Shown in pieces: positions 19,378-26,750 of a DNA stretch of 64,000 nucleotides. The number at the start of each line of letters is the position of its first letter. Positions within the stretch are counted from its first letter, which is position 1. The position numbers were made by a program, and so were the translations under genes. The notes beneath the pieces were generated by a model, which saw only the letters and a program-made list of their open reading frames with translations, ran no database searches and had not been told where the DNA came from. Source of the DNA: Acidobacteriota bacterium (GTDB lineage Bacteria; Acidobacteriota; Terriglobia; Acidiferrales; UBA7541); NCBI GenBank assembly GCA_013289855.1, contig JABCZD010000007.1:124001-188000 (forward strand), written 5' to 3'.

Positions 19378-19809
19378 TCAGGGGACTACGGTAAAGGGCA
19401 CTTCTCCGCGGGTAATGTGCCCGTCCGAGGCGAGCACTTGCCAGCGCACGCGGTATTCACCGGGCGTCAAACCCGCCGCTTGCGCGGTAAGAATGTCTGG
19501 CGACGGTTGCTCGCCGATGGTTAGCGGTTTCACGGATTTATCTGGCAACAGCAGCGACAGCCGGGAGCGTCCGGCCTCGACGCGCACGTTGTAACGCAGA
19601 CGTATCGCCACATCCGGACCTTTGAGGCTGGCGCTGGCCGCCGGCGTGGCCTCCAGCAGTACGGCGTGGGCCGCAGCTGCCTGGACATAGATCAGCAAGG
19701 TGAAAATGGATAGAAAGCAGGCGGCTGCTATCGTGCGATTCTTGTCCGGCAAATCTCCGTTCCTCCATCGATAGCCCGCGCGATGAGACGCTCGTCTCAG
19801 TTTGCTCAC
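19378..19809 (-). CDS. copC: CopC-family periplasmic copper-binding protein
   Basis: A 143-residue protein starting at GTG 19809. A hydrophobic signal (AAACFLSIFTLLIYVQAAAA) ends before HAVLLEATPAASASL, so cleavage leaves the histidine at the mature N-terminus. That is the classic CopC Cu(II) ligand, the amino-terminal histidine brace. The conserved C-terminal part PGEYRVRWQVLASDGHITRGEVPFTV supplies the Asp/His of DGH. It is directly upstream of the CopD-domain gene, the usual pair. Methionine-rich Cu(I) sites are not evident, as in short CopC forms. Confidence 0.92.
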   Translation of the reverse strand: MSKLRRASHRAGYRWRNGDLPDKNRTIAAACFLSIFTLLIYVQAAAAHAVLLEATPAASASLKGPDVAIRLRYNVRVEAGRSRLSLLLPDKSVKPLTIGEQPSPDILTAQAAGLTPGEYRVRWQVLASDGHITRGEVPFTVVP

Positions 19810-19914
19810 GAGAGCTGCAGAAATAAGGTTGCACGGAAATTATACCTGATTGGCAACAAGAAACCGTTGCGAACGGCAGAAACACAGTGCGCTTGCACGC
19901 AACGCCAGGAAAGA

Positions 19915-20964
19915 TCAGCTAATTGGACGAGGGCTGGCGCGCCTCCCGACCATAATCGTGCGAGGCCGCGCTTCGCTCGCGGCTTTTGGCGAGTCGCCAG
20001 GCGTGCCGTAAGTGATGCCTTCGCGAATGGCCGCCAGAGGCGCGGTATCGATGAAGCGAACCGTATCGCCGTCCTGCGCGATGCCCAACTGCTGCCACAG
20101 CGCGGGAAGGTCCACGGGATACGGCTCATTTTTCATTCTTGCGTAAAGAGTTCGCAGGACGGTGGTCCCGGTAGCGCGATCGCCCGCGTCCAGCGCGTTT
20201 TCGAGCGGCCAATCGTGACGCATATCGCCACCGGCCAGCAGGATCCCACGCAGCGCGTCATCCAATCCTTTTTTGTTGTTGGTCTGCTTGCGAATCTCTA
20301 CGTCGGCCAGCAAGCAGAACATCGCGCCACCCCAATACGTGCGGCCCCAGCTATGCGTGTGGTCCAGGCCTTGGTCGCCGGATTCCGGCAGGCCTTGATG
20401 CATATCTCTAACCACCTCATACCACATTGCATTGGCGTCAAATTTTTTGGCGCGCACCCGCGCGATGGGTTCCACGTACGTGGCAATGCCCTCTTCAATC
20501 CAGTGATGCTCGTCCGGCACCGAGGGAAATGTCAGGTGCACCATTTCGTGCGTCAGCATCCAATCCATCTTTAACCCGGCCGCGGTCGTCGATTTTCCCA
20601 CGTGAATGCGGATGCTGCCGCCATCTTCTTCGCCGAACGTGCGGCCGCCGTAAACGCCGCGCCCGCCGGATGGGATGATGTGCAGCGCCACATGCGGCAC
20701 GGGATAACGCTGGTAGTACGCGGCTACCGATTCGGCGGCATTGCGCACCCATGCGAGCAATTCGTCATGCGAGACTGTTAGGTCGCCAGATTCCAGTGTG
20801 ACGTCAATGCGCGAGTTACCGATCTGGATGGTTGAAAGCATTTGTTCCGTACTGGCGCTGCTGGCGCAGGCAAAGCTACTCACCAGCCTTAGGATAATGC
20901 CGAGTATCACAATCCAGTGCTTTGACGTTCGCGTCGTCGACAAGTGGCCACCGATCTGAAACAC
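19915..20964 (-). CDS. Exported gluzincin-like metallopeptidase (HEMVH...E)
   Basis: The 349-residue protein has an N-terminal hydrophobic segment WIVILGIILRLVSSFACA (signal). The central motif WMLTHEMVHLTFPSVPDEHHWIEEGIATYVEP gives HExxH plus a downstream glutamate in WIEEG, the zinc ligands of gluzincins (peptidase MA/M1-like clan), as in other basal-body 'peptidase MA family' proteins. Upstream, SGGRGVYGGRTFGEEDGGSIRIHVG resembles the N-terminal subdomain of this group. It lies between the DoxX gene (39-base gap) and CopC in a minus-strand run with the bufferin genes, so a role in processing or degrading the metallophore peptide is conceivable but unproven. The start codon GTG at 20964 is uncertain. 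Confidence 0.72.
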   Translation of the reverse strand: MFQIGGHLSTTRTSKHWIVILGIILRLVSSFACASSASTEQMLSTIQIGNSRIDVTLESGDLTVSHDELLAWVRNAAESVAAYYQRYPVPHVALHIIPSGGRGVYGGRTFGEEDGGSIRIHVGKSTTAAGLKMDWMLTHEMVHLTFPSVPDEHHWIEEGIATYVEPIARVRAKKFDANAMWYEVVRDMHQGLPESGDQGLDHTHSWGRTYWGGAMFCLLADVEIRKQTNNKKGLDDALRGILLAGGDMRHDWPLENALDAGDRATGTTVLRTLYARMKNEPYPVDLPALWQQLGIAQDGDTVRFIDTAPLAAIREGITYGTPGDSPKAASEARPRTIMVGRRASPRPIS

Positions 20965-21003
20965 GTTCCTGGCGAAGCGGCGATCTTCAGAGCGCGCTGC
21001 CGA

Positions 21004-21483
21004 TTATGCCGGAAGCTTCTGTCGTTTGATGACCCAACGCTCGACAAGGGTGTCCAGCGCCACCAACCCGGGGCCAAAAATTAAAATGAGTAACCCGGCA
21101 AACCAAAACGTGTACGGGTCCGCGACGTAGAATTTTCCTGGGTCGTTAAAAAAAGAAAGCAGGGCGTCGCGGTCCGCAGTGATGTACGCCATGGTCATAT
21201 CGACCGCCAGCATCAGGCCGATCAGCCGCGAGCCCAGGCCGATGAACAGCAGTATCCCGCCCACGAATTCGAAACTGGCTACGAAGGTAGCGGTGGCGCC
21301 GGGCGCCGGTAACCCCAAGCTGCCGAAAAATGTGCTGACGTTGGCCAGATTGTGCAGCTTGCCCCAGCCGTTCTGCGCAATTTGAAATCCCCAGTACAGG
21401 CGCACGAATAGCAGGAATGGAGATTGGAAGTACGAGGCCACTTTGGCGAACCAGGCGTACAGCTTGTGTAATTGCAGCAACAT
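21004..21483 (-). CDS. DoxX family membrane protein (bufferin-operon type)
   Basis: ATG 21483 is chosen: a longer frame would overlap the upstream BufC-like gene, while AAGGAG lies 12 bases before this ATG. The 159-residue product has four predicted membrane segments, with the DoxX signature LLFVRLYWGFQIAQNGWGKLHN at the start, FVASFEFVGGILLFIGLGSRLIGLMLAVDMTMAYITAD in the middle, and FWFAGLLILIFGPGLVALDTLVER at the end. DoxX genes regularly follow bufB-bufC in bufferin operons, where a redox or quinone-linked role has been proposed. It is 47 bases downstream of the BufC-like gene. Confidence 0.85.
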   Translation of the reverse strand: MLLQLHKLYAWFAKVASYFQSPFLLFVRLYWGFQIAQNGWGKLHNLANVSTFFGSLGLPAPGATATFVASFEFVGGILLFIGLGSRLIGLMLAVDMTMAYITADRDALLSFFNDPGKFYVADPYTFWFAGLLILIFGPGLVALDTLVERWVIKRQKLPA

Positions 21484-21530
21484 GATACGTTGACGCTCCT
21501 TCGATCTGCGCGGCTCGCGGATTGTTCGAG

Positions 21531-22418
21531 CTATTTTTCGGAAAGACAGAACCAGCCGAGAGCTGCCCAATTGTGAAACCATTGGGCGACATTTTGCGCG
21601 CGTTCCTCCACAGGAATCGAGCTGCCCCTGAAGGCCGCGTCGATGGAGCGCCCCAGCGTTTTTCCCGCTCGTAGCGCGCTCAGAATCGTGAACTCTTCGC
21701 GCTCCACGCGGCGGAAATAAACCCAGGTATCGACGCGATGAACCACCAGAAAAATATCCGCCGGCTTCAGACGCGCCACCGCAGCCACGCGTTTGCGCCG
21801 GTGTTTTTCATTGAAAGCGTTGCTGGCAAAATCTTCGTCGTCCTTATTCTTGCCTTTCACCGCCAGCAGCAGATCATCCACCGGGTAGCGCAGGTCCAGA
21901 AGCTGCACATAAGGTTGCAGGCGCAAGCGCAGCGTCGCCGGATTCGCGCCGGCCAAATCTTCGGTTTTCAACGCCGGCACGGATGCGCCGTCGAACGCCT
22001 CAATGTCCGCCCATTCCAGGCGGACCATATCGATCGCCAGCTTTTGCCGCGTCCCACCGTATCGCGGGTGCTTCCGCAGCCAGCCTTCCAGCTTTCCGCC
22101 CAAATTACGCAGTGTAAAAGACGTGCTGGGGCAATCGCACAAATACGCTTTGGACAAAGCATCAAAGCTGCGGTCGCCCAATACGGCGCGCAGCCCGGGA
22201 AAATCTTCCGCCAGCGCGCTGAAAATCCTGAACCAATATTGCCGATTGTAAATTTCCAGGCGTTCAAACGACGTTAGCCGGTCGTTGGGCTTGATAAAGC
22301 TCGCCGCTTCCGCCCGCATGGAACGCCCGCGCGGCGAAACATTGCGCATGCGCTCGCTGGGCGTCAGCGGCGTCATCACCGCTTGAGCCATGCGCCGTTG
22401 TAGCGCCAGCAACTTCAT
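21531..22418 (-). CDS. bufC: BufC/HvfC-type DUF2063 family protein, partner of the MNIO enzyme
   Basis: A 295-residue protein matching DUF2063: an N-terminal helical part with LALQRRMAQAVMTPL, then FIKPNDRLTSFERLEIYNRQYWFRIFSALAEDFPGLRAVLGD and LAKAYLCDCPS-like (observed SKAYLCDCPSTSFTLRNLGG). The C-terminal half (YVQLLDLRYPVDDLL..., PADIFLVVHRVDTWVYFRRVEREEFTILSALRAGK) is the second domain of BufC-like proteins. These partners recruit precursor peptides for DUF692/MNIO enzymes. Its ATG overlaps the BufB stop by 4 bases (ATGA), a tight translational coupling that fits a stable BufB-BufC complex. Confidence 0.9.
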   Translation of the reverse strand: MKLLALQRRMAQAVMTPLTPSERMRNVSPRGRSMRAEAASFIKPNDRLTSFERLEIYNRQYWFRIFSALAEDFPGLRAVLGDRSFDALSKAYLCDCPSTSFTLRNLGGKLEGWLRKHPRYGGTRQKLAIDMVRLEWADIEAFDGASVPALKTEDLAGANPATLRLRLQPYVQLLDLRYPVDDLLLAVKGKNKDDEDFASNAFNEKHRRKRVAAVARLKPADIFLVVHRVDTWVYFRRVEREEFTILSALRAGKTLGRSIDAAFRGSSIPVEERAQNVAQWFHNWAALGWFCLSEK

Positions 22419-23266
22419 ACCGCGGTAGCCAGAGCGGAACTAGCCAGAAACTTGTTGGCTTTCAGCGCTTCATCATGAACTTCATTGAAAGAAGGGATGC
22501 TGTCGTCCCACTCCAGCAGCGTAGCCGTGTGCCCAATGCGCTGAATCGCGCGATCGTAGAGTTTCCACACCGGATCGATCACCGGATGATCGTGCGTATC
22601 CAGAATATATTTGCGGTACTTCGAGTGCCCGGCGATATGCATCTGCGCCACGCGTTCCGCGGGAATGCTATCCACATACCTCTGCGGATCAAACGAGTGG
22701 TTCTGCGACGACACATAAATATTGTTCACATCCAGCAATATCCCGCAGTCCGCCCGTTCCACCACTTCGTTCAGAAATTCCCACTCCGTCATCTCAGAAA
22801 CGTGGAATTCCGCGTAGCTGCTGACGTTCTCCACCACCACGGGAACTTCCAGAAAATCCCGCACCTCGCGCACTTTCTGCGCTGTCACCTTCGCCGCCTC
22901 AAACGTATACGGCATCGGCAGCAAATCATGCGTGTACCGCCCGTCCACGCTGCCCCAGCACAGATGATCGGACACCCAGGGCGTCTTCGTGCGCTTCACC
23001 AAAGTCTTCAGCCGCCGCAAATGTTCCCGGTCGATCTTATCCGCCGACCCGAAATACATCGACACGCCGTGCTGCACCACGCGGTATTGCTCCAGAATCC
23101 GATCCAGGATTTCCAGCGGACGCCCGCCATCCACCATAAAGTTCTCGGAAATAATCTCGAACCAATCCACCACCGGCTTGCGCGTAAGAATATGGTCGTA
23201 ATGCGTCGCGCGCAGGCCGATCCCGATTCCGTAGTCCGTAAAATTATTGAAGCGATTCGCCGGCAT
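22415..23266 (-). CDS. bufB: BufB-type MNIO (DUF692) enzyme, multinuclear non-heme iron oxidase
   Basis: A 283-residue TIM-barrel protein of the DUF692 family (relatives MbnB, TglH, ChrH, BufB). ATG 23266 (MPANRFNNF) is preferred, with GGAG upstream. Family hallmarks are all present: YGIGIGLRATHYDHIL, VDWFEIISENFMVDGG, WVSDHLCWGS, VVVENVSSYAEF, GILLDVNNIYVSSQNH, QMHIAGHSKY, DTHDHPV and TLLEWDDS; their His, Asp, Glu and Asn residues are the iron ligands of this fold. In bufferin systems the enzyme converts precursor cysteines to thiooxazole-type groups that bind copper. The neighbouring Cys-rich peptide (23350-23640) is its obvious substrate. Confidence 0.93.
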   Translation of the reverse strand: MPANRFNNFTDYGIGIGLRATHYDHILTRKPVVDWFEIISENFMVDGGRPLEILDRILEQYRVVQHGVSMYFGSADKIDREHLRRLKTLVKRTKTPWVSDHLCWGSVDGRYTHDLLPMPYTFEAAKVTAQKVREVRDFLEVPVVVENVSSYAEFHVSEMTEWEFLNEVVERADCGILLDVNNIYVSSQNHSFDPQRYVDSIPAERVAQMHIAGHSKYRKYILDTHDHPVIDPVWKLYDRAIQRIGHTATLLEWDDSIPSFNEVHDEALKANKFLASSALATAV

Positions 23267-23285
23267 CTCACACTCCGTCACCTCA

Positions 23286-23319
23286 GGCGAAGGCGGGCGC
23301 TGGACACCGGCCCTCGCCT
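23286..23319 (-). promoter_or_regulatory. stem-loop between bufA and bufB (possible expression divider)
   Basis: In the 83-base gap, GGCGA...TCGCC arms with GC-rich, imperfect inner pairing can form a hairpin on the minus-strand transcript, with no T run. Such structures between a RiPP precursor and its enzyme often protect the upstream mRNA or lower downstream expression. Structural guess only. Confidence 0.3.
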
Positions 23320-23349
23320 GGAGGTGAAAGGTTAATTGTTATTGTGGAA

Positions 23350-23640
23350 CTAGCTCGGCATCTTCGAGCCGTCGGTCTCGCAGCCGCCCTTGCCCTTGCA
23401 AGAGTTCTTGCCCTTGCAACCGTTATCGCTGCTCTTACATCCACCCTTGCCCTTGCAGGAGTTCTGACCCTTGCAAGCGTGCTTTTCCTTCACCTTCTTG
23501 TCCGCCGGGGCGGGAGTATCCTGCGCCGTCGCGGAGTGCATGCTGGGCAACAGATTCGACGCTTGGATCGTCGCGCCTGTGCCTGCGAGCAAGCCGGCGA
23601 TAGCCGCGCTAGCGATTAGCATTTTCTTTGATTTGGTCAT
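23350..23640 (-). CDS. bufA: BufA2-like bufferin precursor (Cys-rich periplasmic RiPP metallophore)
   Basis: A 96-residue peptide. The N-terminus MTKSKKMLIASAAIAGLLAG is a Sec signal; the mature part is lysine/glycine-rich and has six cysteines at residues 56, 62, 68, 75, 81 and 87. They form two tandem CKGxNSCKGKGGC units (spacing 6,6 then 7,6,6), the low-complexity pattern of BufA2-type bufferin precursors. A good ribosome site (GGAGGGAAG) precedes the ATG. BufB/BufC genes follow directly downstream. Known bufferins are modified on cysteines in the cytoplasm, exported by Sec and sequester copper in the periplasm. CopC/CopD further downstream support a copper role here. Confidence 0.9.
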   Translation of the reverse strand: MTKSKKMLIASAAIAGLLAGTGATIQASNLLPSMHSATAQDTPAPADKKVKEKHACKGQNSCKGKGGCKSSDNGCKGKNSCKGKGGCETDGSKMPS

Positions 23641-23680
23641 GATACTTCTTCCCTCCAGTATGATTTTACTTCACTGCTTA

Positions 23681-23705
23681 CTTCGGGCCGAACTGTACCC
23701 CGAAG
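23681..23705 (-). promoter_or_regulatory. stem-loop in the bufA leader
   Basis: Perfect 7-bp arms CTTCGGG/CCCGAAG with an 11-nt loop lie about 40-65 bases upstream of the bufA start, between a likely promoter and the ribosome site. It may be an mRNA-stabilising or regulatory hairpin. A further CCGGGC-AACA-GCCCGG hairpin lies at 23769-23784. Confidence 0.35.
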
Positions 23706-23918
23706 ACCTTTTGGCTTTCCGAAGGGAGAAGAATCTTTTCGCCCTGCGGTTTGGAGCGCTGCGGGACCCCGGGCAACAGCCCGGAGTATAGCCCTCAACC
23801 CCCTCCAGCCTCAATAAGAGTCGCAATCCGCCCCAAGGTTACAGGCAAGCCCGCGTGCGGGCATCTTCCCTGCCACCCTCGGCCAGCTTGCCACCTTTGA
23901 ACTTGAACGCAACGTCGC

Positions 23919-25751
23919 TCAATGGCTTCCGCCCTTCGCGTTGCTCGCCTGAATATTCGAAAGTTTGTCCACCTTCGTCTGGATGTCCTCAGGTTTAAAA
24001 ATCGGCGGCGAGCACGCCCGCTGCGTGCAAATGAACGCCGCGGAAGTCTTCAGCTGCGGATACTGCACATCCGGATTGGGCAGCGCCCCTTCGCGCACAT
24101 CCCACCACTCCAGCCGTTTGTACCCAGAGGGATAGCGCAGCGCCGATTGAAACAGCGCCTGCGCCGCCGGATCATCCTTCGGTCCCACAATCGTCAGGTG
24201 CAGCGGAGGGTGCACCACCTCGTAATCCACCAGCAACACGCTCGCCGCAGGCAGCCTCCGGGCGATCTCCGGGGCCGCAAGATAGCGCATGGCCTGGTCG
24301 GTCATCCCCTGATAGACGGGCCGCGCGGTAAAATGGAAGAGCAAATTCGCCGTCCGCGCCAGCACAATGTTCTCGTCGCGCTGCGGATGCAGCTTGGAGT
24401 TGCTGTCCGTAGCGTGCGCCGCCGTCAGGTATCCCGCCGGACCTTTGAAATTCTTCTCGATAAACGCCATCGTCTTTTCGGCGCTGCCCAGCCACTGCCG
24501 GTCGCCGGTCGCGCCGTACAGCGCCACAAATGCCCGCGCCATGGCCACGTTGTCGCCGAGGTACGGTCCGGCTATATCTTTGGCGTCGTGCCGGAAGCCG
24601 CCGTCCGGCAGGCCGCGATTTTGTTGCACCCAATGCGCCGCGCGCGTCGCCTGCTCCAGATATTGCTTGTCGCCTGTGGCCCCGTACAGCGCCGCAATCC
24701 CGGCGATGGCCCAGCCATTCTCCCGCGCATACATGTGCTTATCGACGCGCGGCACACCCTGCTTGCGTCGGCCCGCATCGTCTAGCTTGAAATACTCCGC
24801 ACTATGATGCCCTTCAATCACATCCGCGTCCTGGCTGGTATAAAACGCCCCCGTAGGACTCAGCAGGAATTTCACTAGGAACTGGTCGATCGCCTGCGCC
24901 GCGTGCAGGTACGCCGGATCCTTGAACAACGCGTACCCCAGCGAGTACACGCGCATGTCTTCTGCCTGCATGGACATAATTTTTTCAAAATGCGGATTCG
25001 TCCATACGCCGTCCGTCGAATACTGGTACACCCCGCCCCACACCGGATCCAAAAGATTCAGCTGCGCGGTCAGCGTCTGACGCGCCATTTTCTCCGCTCG
25101 CGCGTCGCCATGCGCCGCATTCGTCATCGCGTATTCCACGGAATCCCATTCCATGAACTTGAAGTCGTTGCCCCACGCACCCTCTTTAGAATCGTATCCA
25201 CCAATGTTCATCGCGCGCAGGTCGTTGCGCAATTTGTCCGGCAGCAAAGGATTCGTGGGATACACGATCGCCACTTCCTTCTGAATCGAAGGTCCCGGAG
25301 TGGGATCATCAATAATCGCCTGCAGCATGCTCGCCATTTCATCCGGATCGAGATAGCCCTGCCGCTTTACAATCTCCTGCCCGTTTCCATCAAAGACCAC
25401 CGTGGCCGGCCAGCCATAATCTTCATAGCGATTCGAAAGGTCCGGGCGCGAATCCTGATCCACCTTCACCGCCAGATATTTCGCCTGCAGCAACTTCTGC
25501 ACCTTGGCGTCGCTGTACGTATTTGCGTCCATCACGTGGCACCAGTGGCACCACACCGCCTCCAGGTCCAGCAGCACAAATTTATGTTCGCGTTTCGCCT
25601 GCGCAAAGACGTCGTCGCTCCACCCATACCAATGGATTTTGCCGGCGGCAGTGCTAGCGGTAGGAGGCGCGGAAGTCTTCGCGGGCGCAGTCTCCTGCGC
25701 AAATGCCGGAACACTAATGAACAAGGCTAGGACTAGGAGCAAACTTCGCAT
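23919..25751 (-). CDS. DUF255 thioredoxin-domain protein (YyaL/SPATA20-like), exported
   Basis: A 610-residue protein with a Sec signal (MRSLLLVLALFISVPAFAQE). Residues about 38-140 form the DUF255 thioredoxin-like domain: the motif LDLEAVWCHWCHVMDANTYSD places two cysteines as WCxWCH, and YGWPATVVFDGNGQEIVKRQGY follows. The remainder is an (alpha/alpha)6-barrel-like region similar to N-acylglucosamine 2-epimerase folds (MYARENGWAIAGIAALYGATGD, YLGDNVAMARAFVALYGATGD). The function of the family is not established; a thiol-redox role in the periplasm is suggested by the motif. It is 278 bases upstream of bufA on the same strand, in a plausible but not certain functional link to the copper locus. 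Confidence 0.85.
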   Translation of the reverse strand: MRSLLLVLALFISVPAFAQETAPAKTSAPPTASTAAGKIHWYGWSDDVFAQAKREHKFVLLDLEAVWCHWCHVMDANTYSDAKVQKLLQAKYLAVKVDQDSRPDLSNRYEDYGWPATVVFDGNGQEIVKRQGYLDPDEMASMLQAIIDDPTPGPSIQKEVAIVYPTNPLLPDKLRNDLRAMNIGGYDSKEGAWGNDFKFMEWDSVEYAMTNAAHGDARAEKMARQTLTAQLNLLDPVWGGVYQYSTDGVWTNPHFEKIMSMQAEDMRVYSLGYALFKDPAYLHAAQAIDQFLVKFLLSPTGAFYTSQDADVIEGHHSAEYFKLDDAGRRKQGVPRVDKHMYARENGWAIAGIAALYGATGDKQYLEQATRAAHWVQQNRGLPDGGFRHDAKDIAGPYLGDNVAMARAFVALYGATGDRQWLGSAEKTMAFIEKNFKGPAGYLTAAHATDSNSKLHPQRDENIVLARTANLLFHFTARPVYQGMTDQAMRYLAAPEIARRLPAASVLLVDYEVVHPPLHLTIVGPKDDPAAQALFQSALRYPSGYKRLEWWDVREGALPNPDVQYPQLKTSAAFICTQRACSPPIFKPEDIQTKVDKLSNIQASNAKGGSH

Positions 25752-26139
25752 GTATCCCTCCCTTCGACTATACGTAAAGGAGTGGAATTCAGATTCGCGC
25801 GAGAGGAAGTTGGGCGCCTACGCGAACCCACACTAGCAAGGCCGTTTCGCTTACGCAAGCTGGAATGCTCTGGGGGAGAAAGACCCTGTCTTGGCGGGCC
25901 TCGGCCTGTACTAACGCCTAGGCGATCGATCGAAGCGCCGCAAAACATTCCGCATCGAGCGCCCGAGGCACATCTTTCTCGATCAAGCGAAACACCTCTT
26001 CGCGCGGCAAGGCCTCGCGGTACGGTCACTTCGCGGATAGCGCATCGTATATATCCGCCACTCACCAGCAAATCGCGGAAAAACTGCGGCCGGTGTCACC
26101 CAATAGAGACGGAATTCAGAACACATGCAACCAACGCCT
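25752..26139. other. 388-base region with only a gene relic
   Basis: It contains the start-side leader of the DUF255 gene (GGGAGGG ribosome site) and the HD-GYP relic at 25918-26061. No intact gene, RNA or long repeat was recognised. Confidence 0.6.
25918..26061 (-). pseudogene. relic of an HD-GYP domain gene, C-terminal end, with a nonsense codon
   Basis: The minus strand reads VADIYDALSAK, a TGA stop, then PYREALPREEVFRLIEKDV and a further 15 residues to a TAG. HD-GYP phosphodiesterases end with VADVYDALTSDRPYRxAL-SxEEA and about 30 more residues, so the reading frame is preserved but an arginine codon of the DRPYR motif appears to have become TGA. Upstream of the valine the frame meets another TGA and no HD or GYP motif is found, so only about 48 codons remain. 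Nothing suggests translation. Confidence is moderate because the piece is short. Confidence 0.5.
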
Positions 26140-26562
26140 TCAGACTGGCTTCTTCGCTGCAAGCCATGCCGCGGCAATCAAACACATCGTAATCACCATC
26201 GAAAAAACGATGGGCGTGGTGAAGGCGTATTTCCAGCTCAATACTGTCACTGCGGCAAAGCACATGGCCAGCGCCCACGCCGTGCGGCGCATGCGTGCAA
26301 AAGTCTCTGCCGGAAAGCCGCCCAGCTGCCACGCCAATACCGCGGCGAACAAAAGAAACACCGAGAAAAAAAGCCCGAACGCGCTAAAAAAGTCCCAATA
26401 CGTCCGGCTAAACCCTTGCGCATCGAAATGAATCGACCGCATAGACTCAATAACCGACCCTGCTCTCCATTCGGGATTGTTCTGGCGAAACCCAAGGGTA
26501 TGTCCGATGGCAAAAACCACCAAAAGAACCGCAGTGATTCGATACAGCAAAGACGCTTTCAT
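26140..26562 (-). CDS. hypothetical small integral membrane protein (four segments)
   Basis: ATG 26562 is selected because GGAGG lies 6 bases upstream (TGGAGGCCAGAG), making a 140-residue protein; a longer frame lacks a site. It has four hydrophobic segments: ITAVLLVVFAIGHTLGF, FFSAFGLFFSVFLLFAAVLAW, TAWALAMCFAAVTVLSW and IVFSMVITMCLIAAAWLA. The histidine of IGHTLG and a conserved SIHFDAQGFSRTYWDFFSAFG stretch resemble small membrane proteins common in soil bacteria with no known function. It is transcribed away from the next gene, so 26563-26750 is a divergent promoter region. Confidence 0.6.
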   Translation of the reverse strand: MKASLLYRITAVLLVVFAIGHTLGFRQNNPEWRAGSVIESMRSIHFDAQGFSRTYWDFFSAFGLFFSVFLLFAAVLAWQLGGFPAETFARMRRTAWALAMCFAAVTVLSWKYAFTTPIVFSMVITMCLIAAAWLAAKKPV

Positions 26563-26750
26563 CTCTGGCCTCCAGAGGTCTCCCGGCGGCACTGTATCCT
26601 CTTGACCATCGTACGGGCAATCCGAAATTATTCCGGGCCCCACGGTCGCTTGTTCCTGATAGAAATTCCGCCCAACTGTATTAACATGCACTCAGCCTGC
26701 TGTTCTCACTGATTCCTTGTGGCAACAGGACAAAGGTAAGGAGAGAGATC

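Noticed and set aside
23820..23843. TGTAACC ... CGAC on the minus strand upstream of bufA as an ECF sigma promoter
   Set aside because: The spacer is 13 bases, shorter than the about 16 expected for such promoters, and it lies about 180 bases from the start codon. Too weak to annotate.
25733..26071. 112-codon minus-strand frame covering the HD-GYP relic region
   Set aside because: It is in a different frame from the HD-GYP-like peptide, is Arg/Gly-rich with no domain, and overlaps the start of the DUF255 gene.
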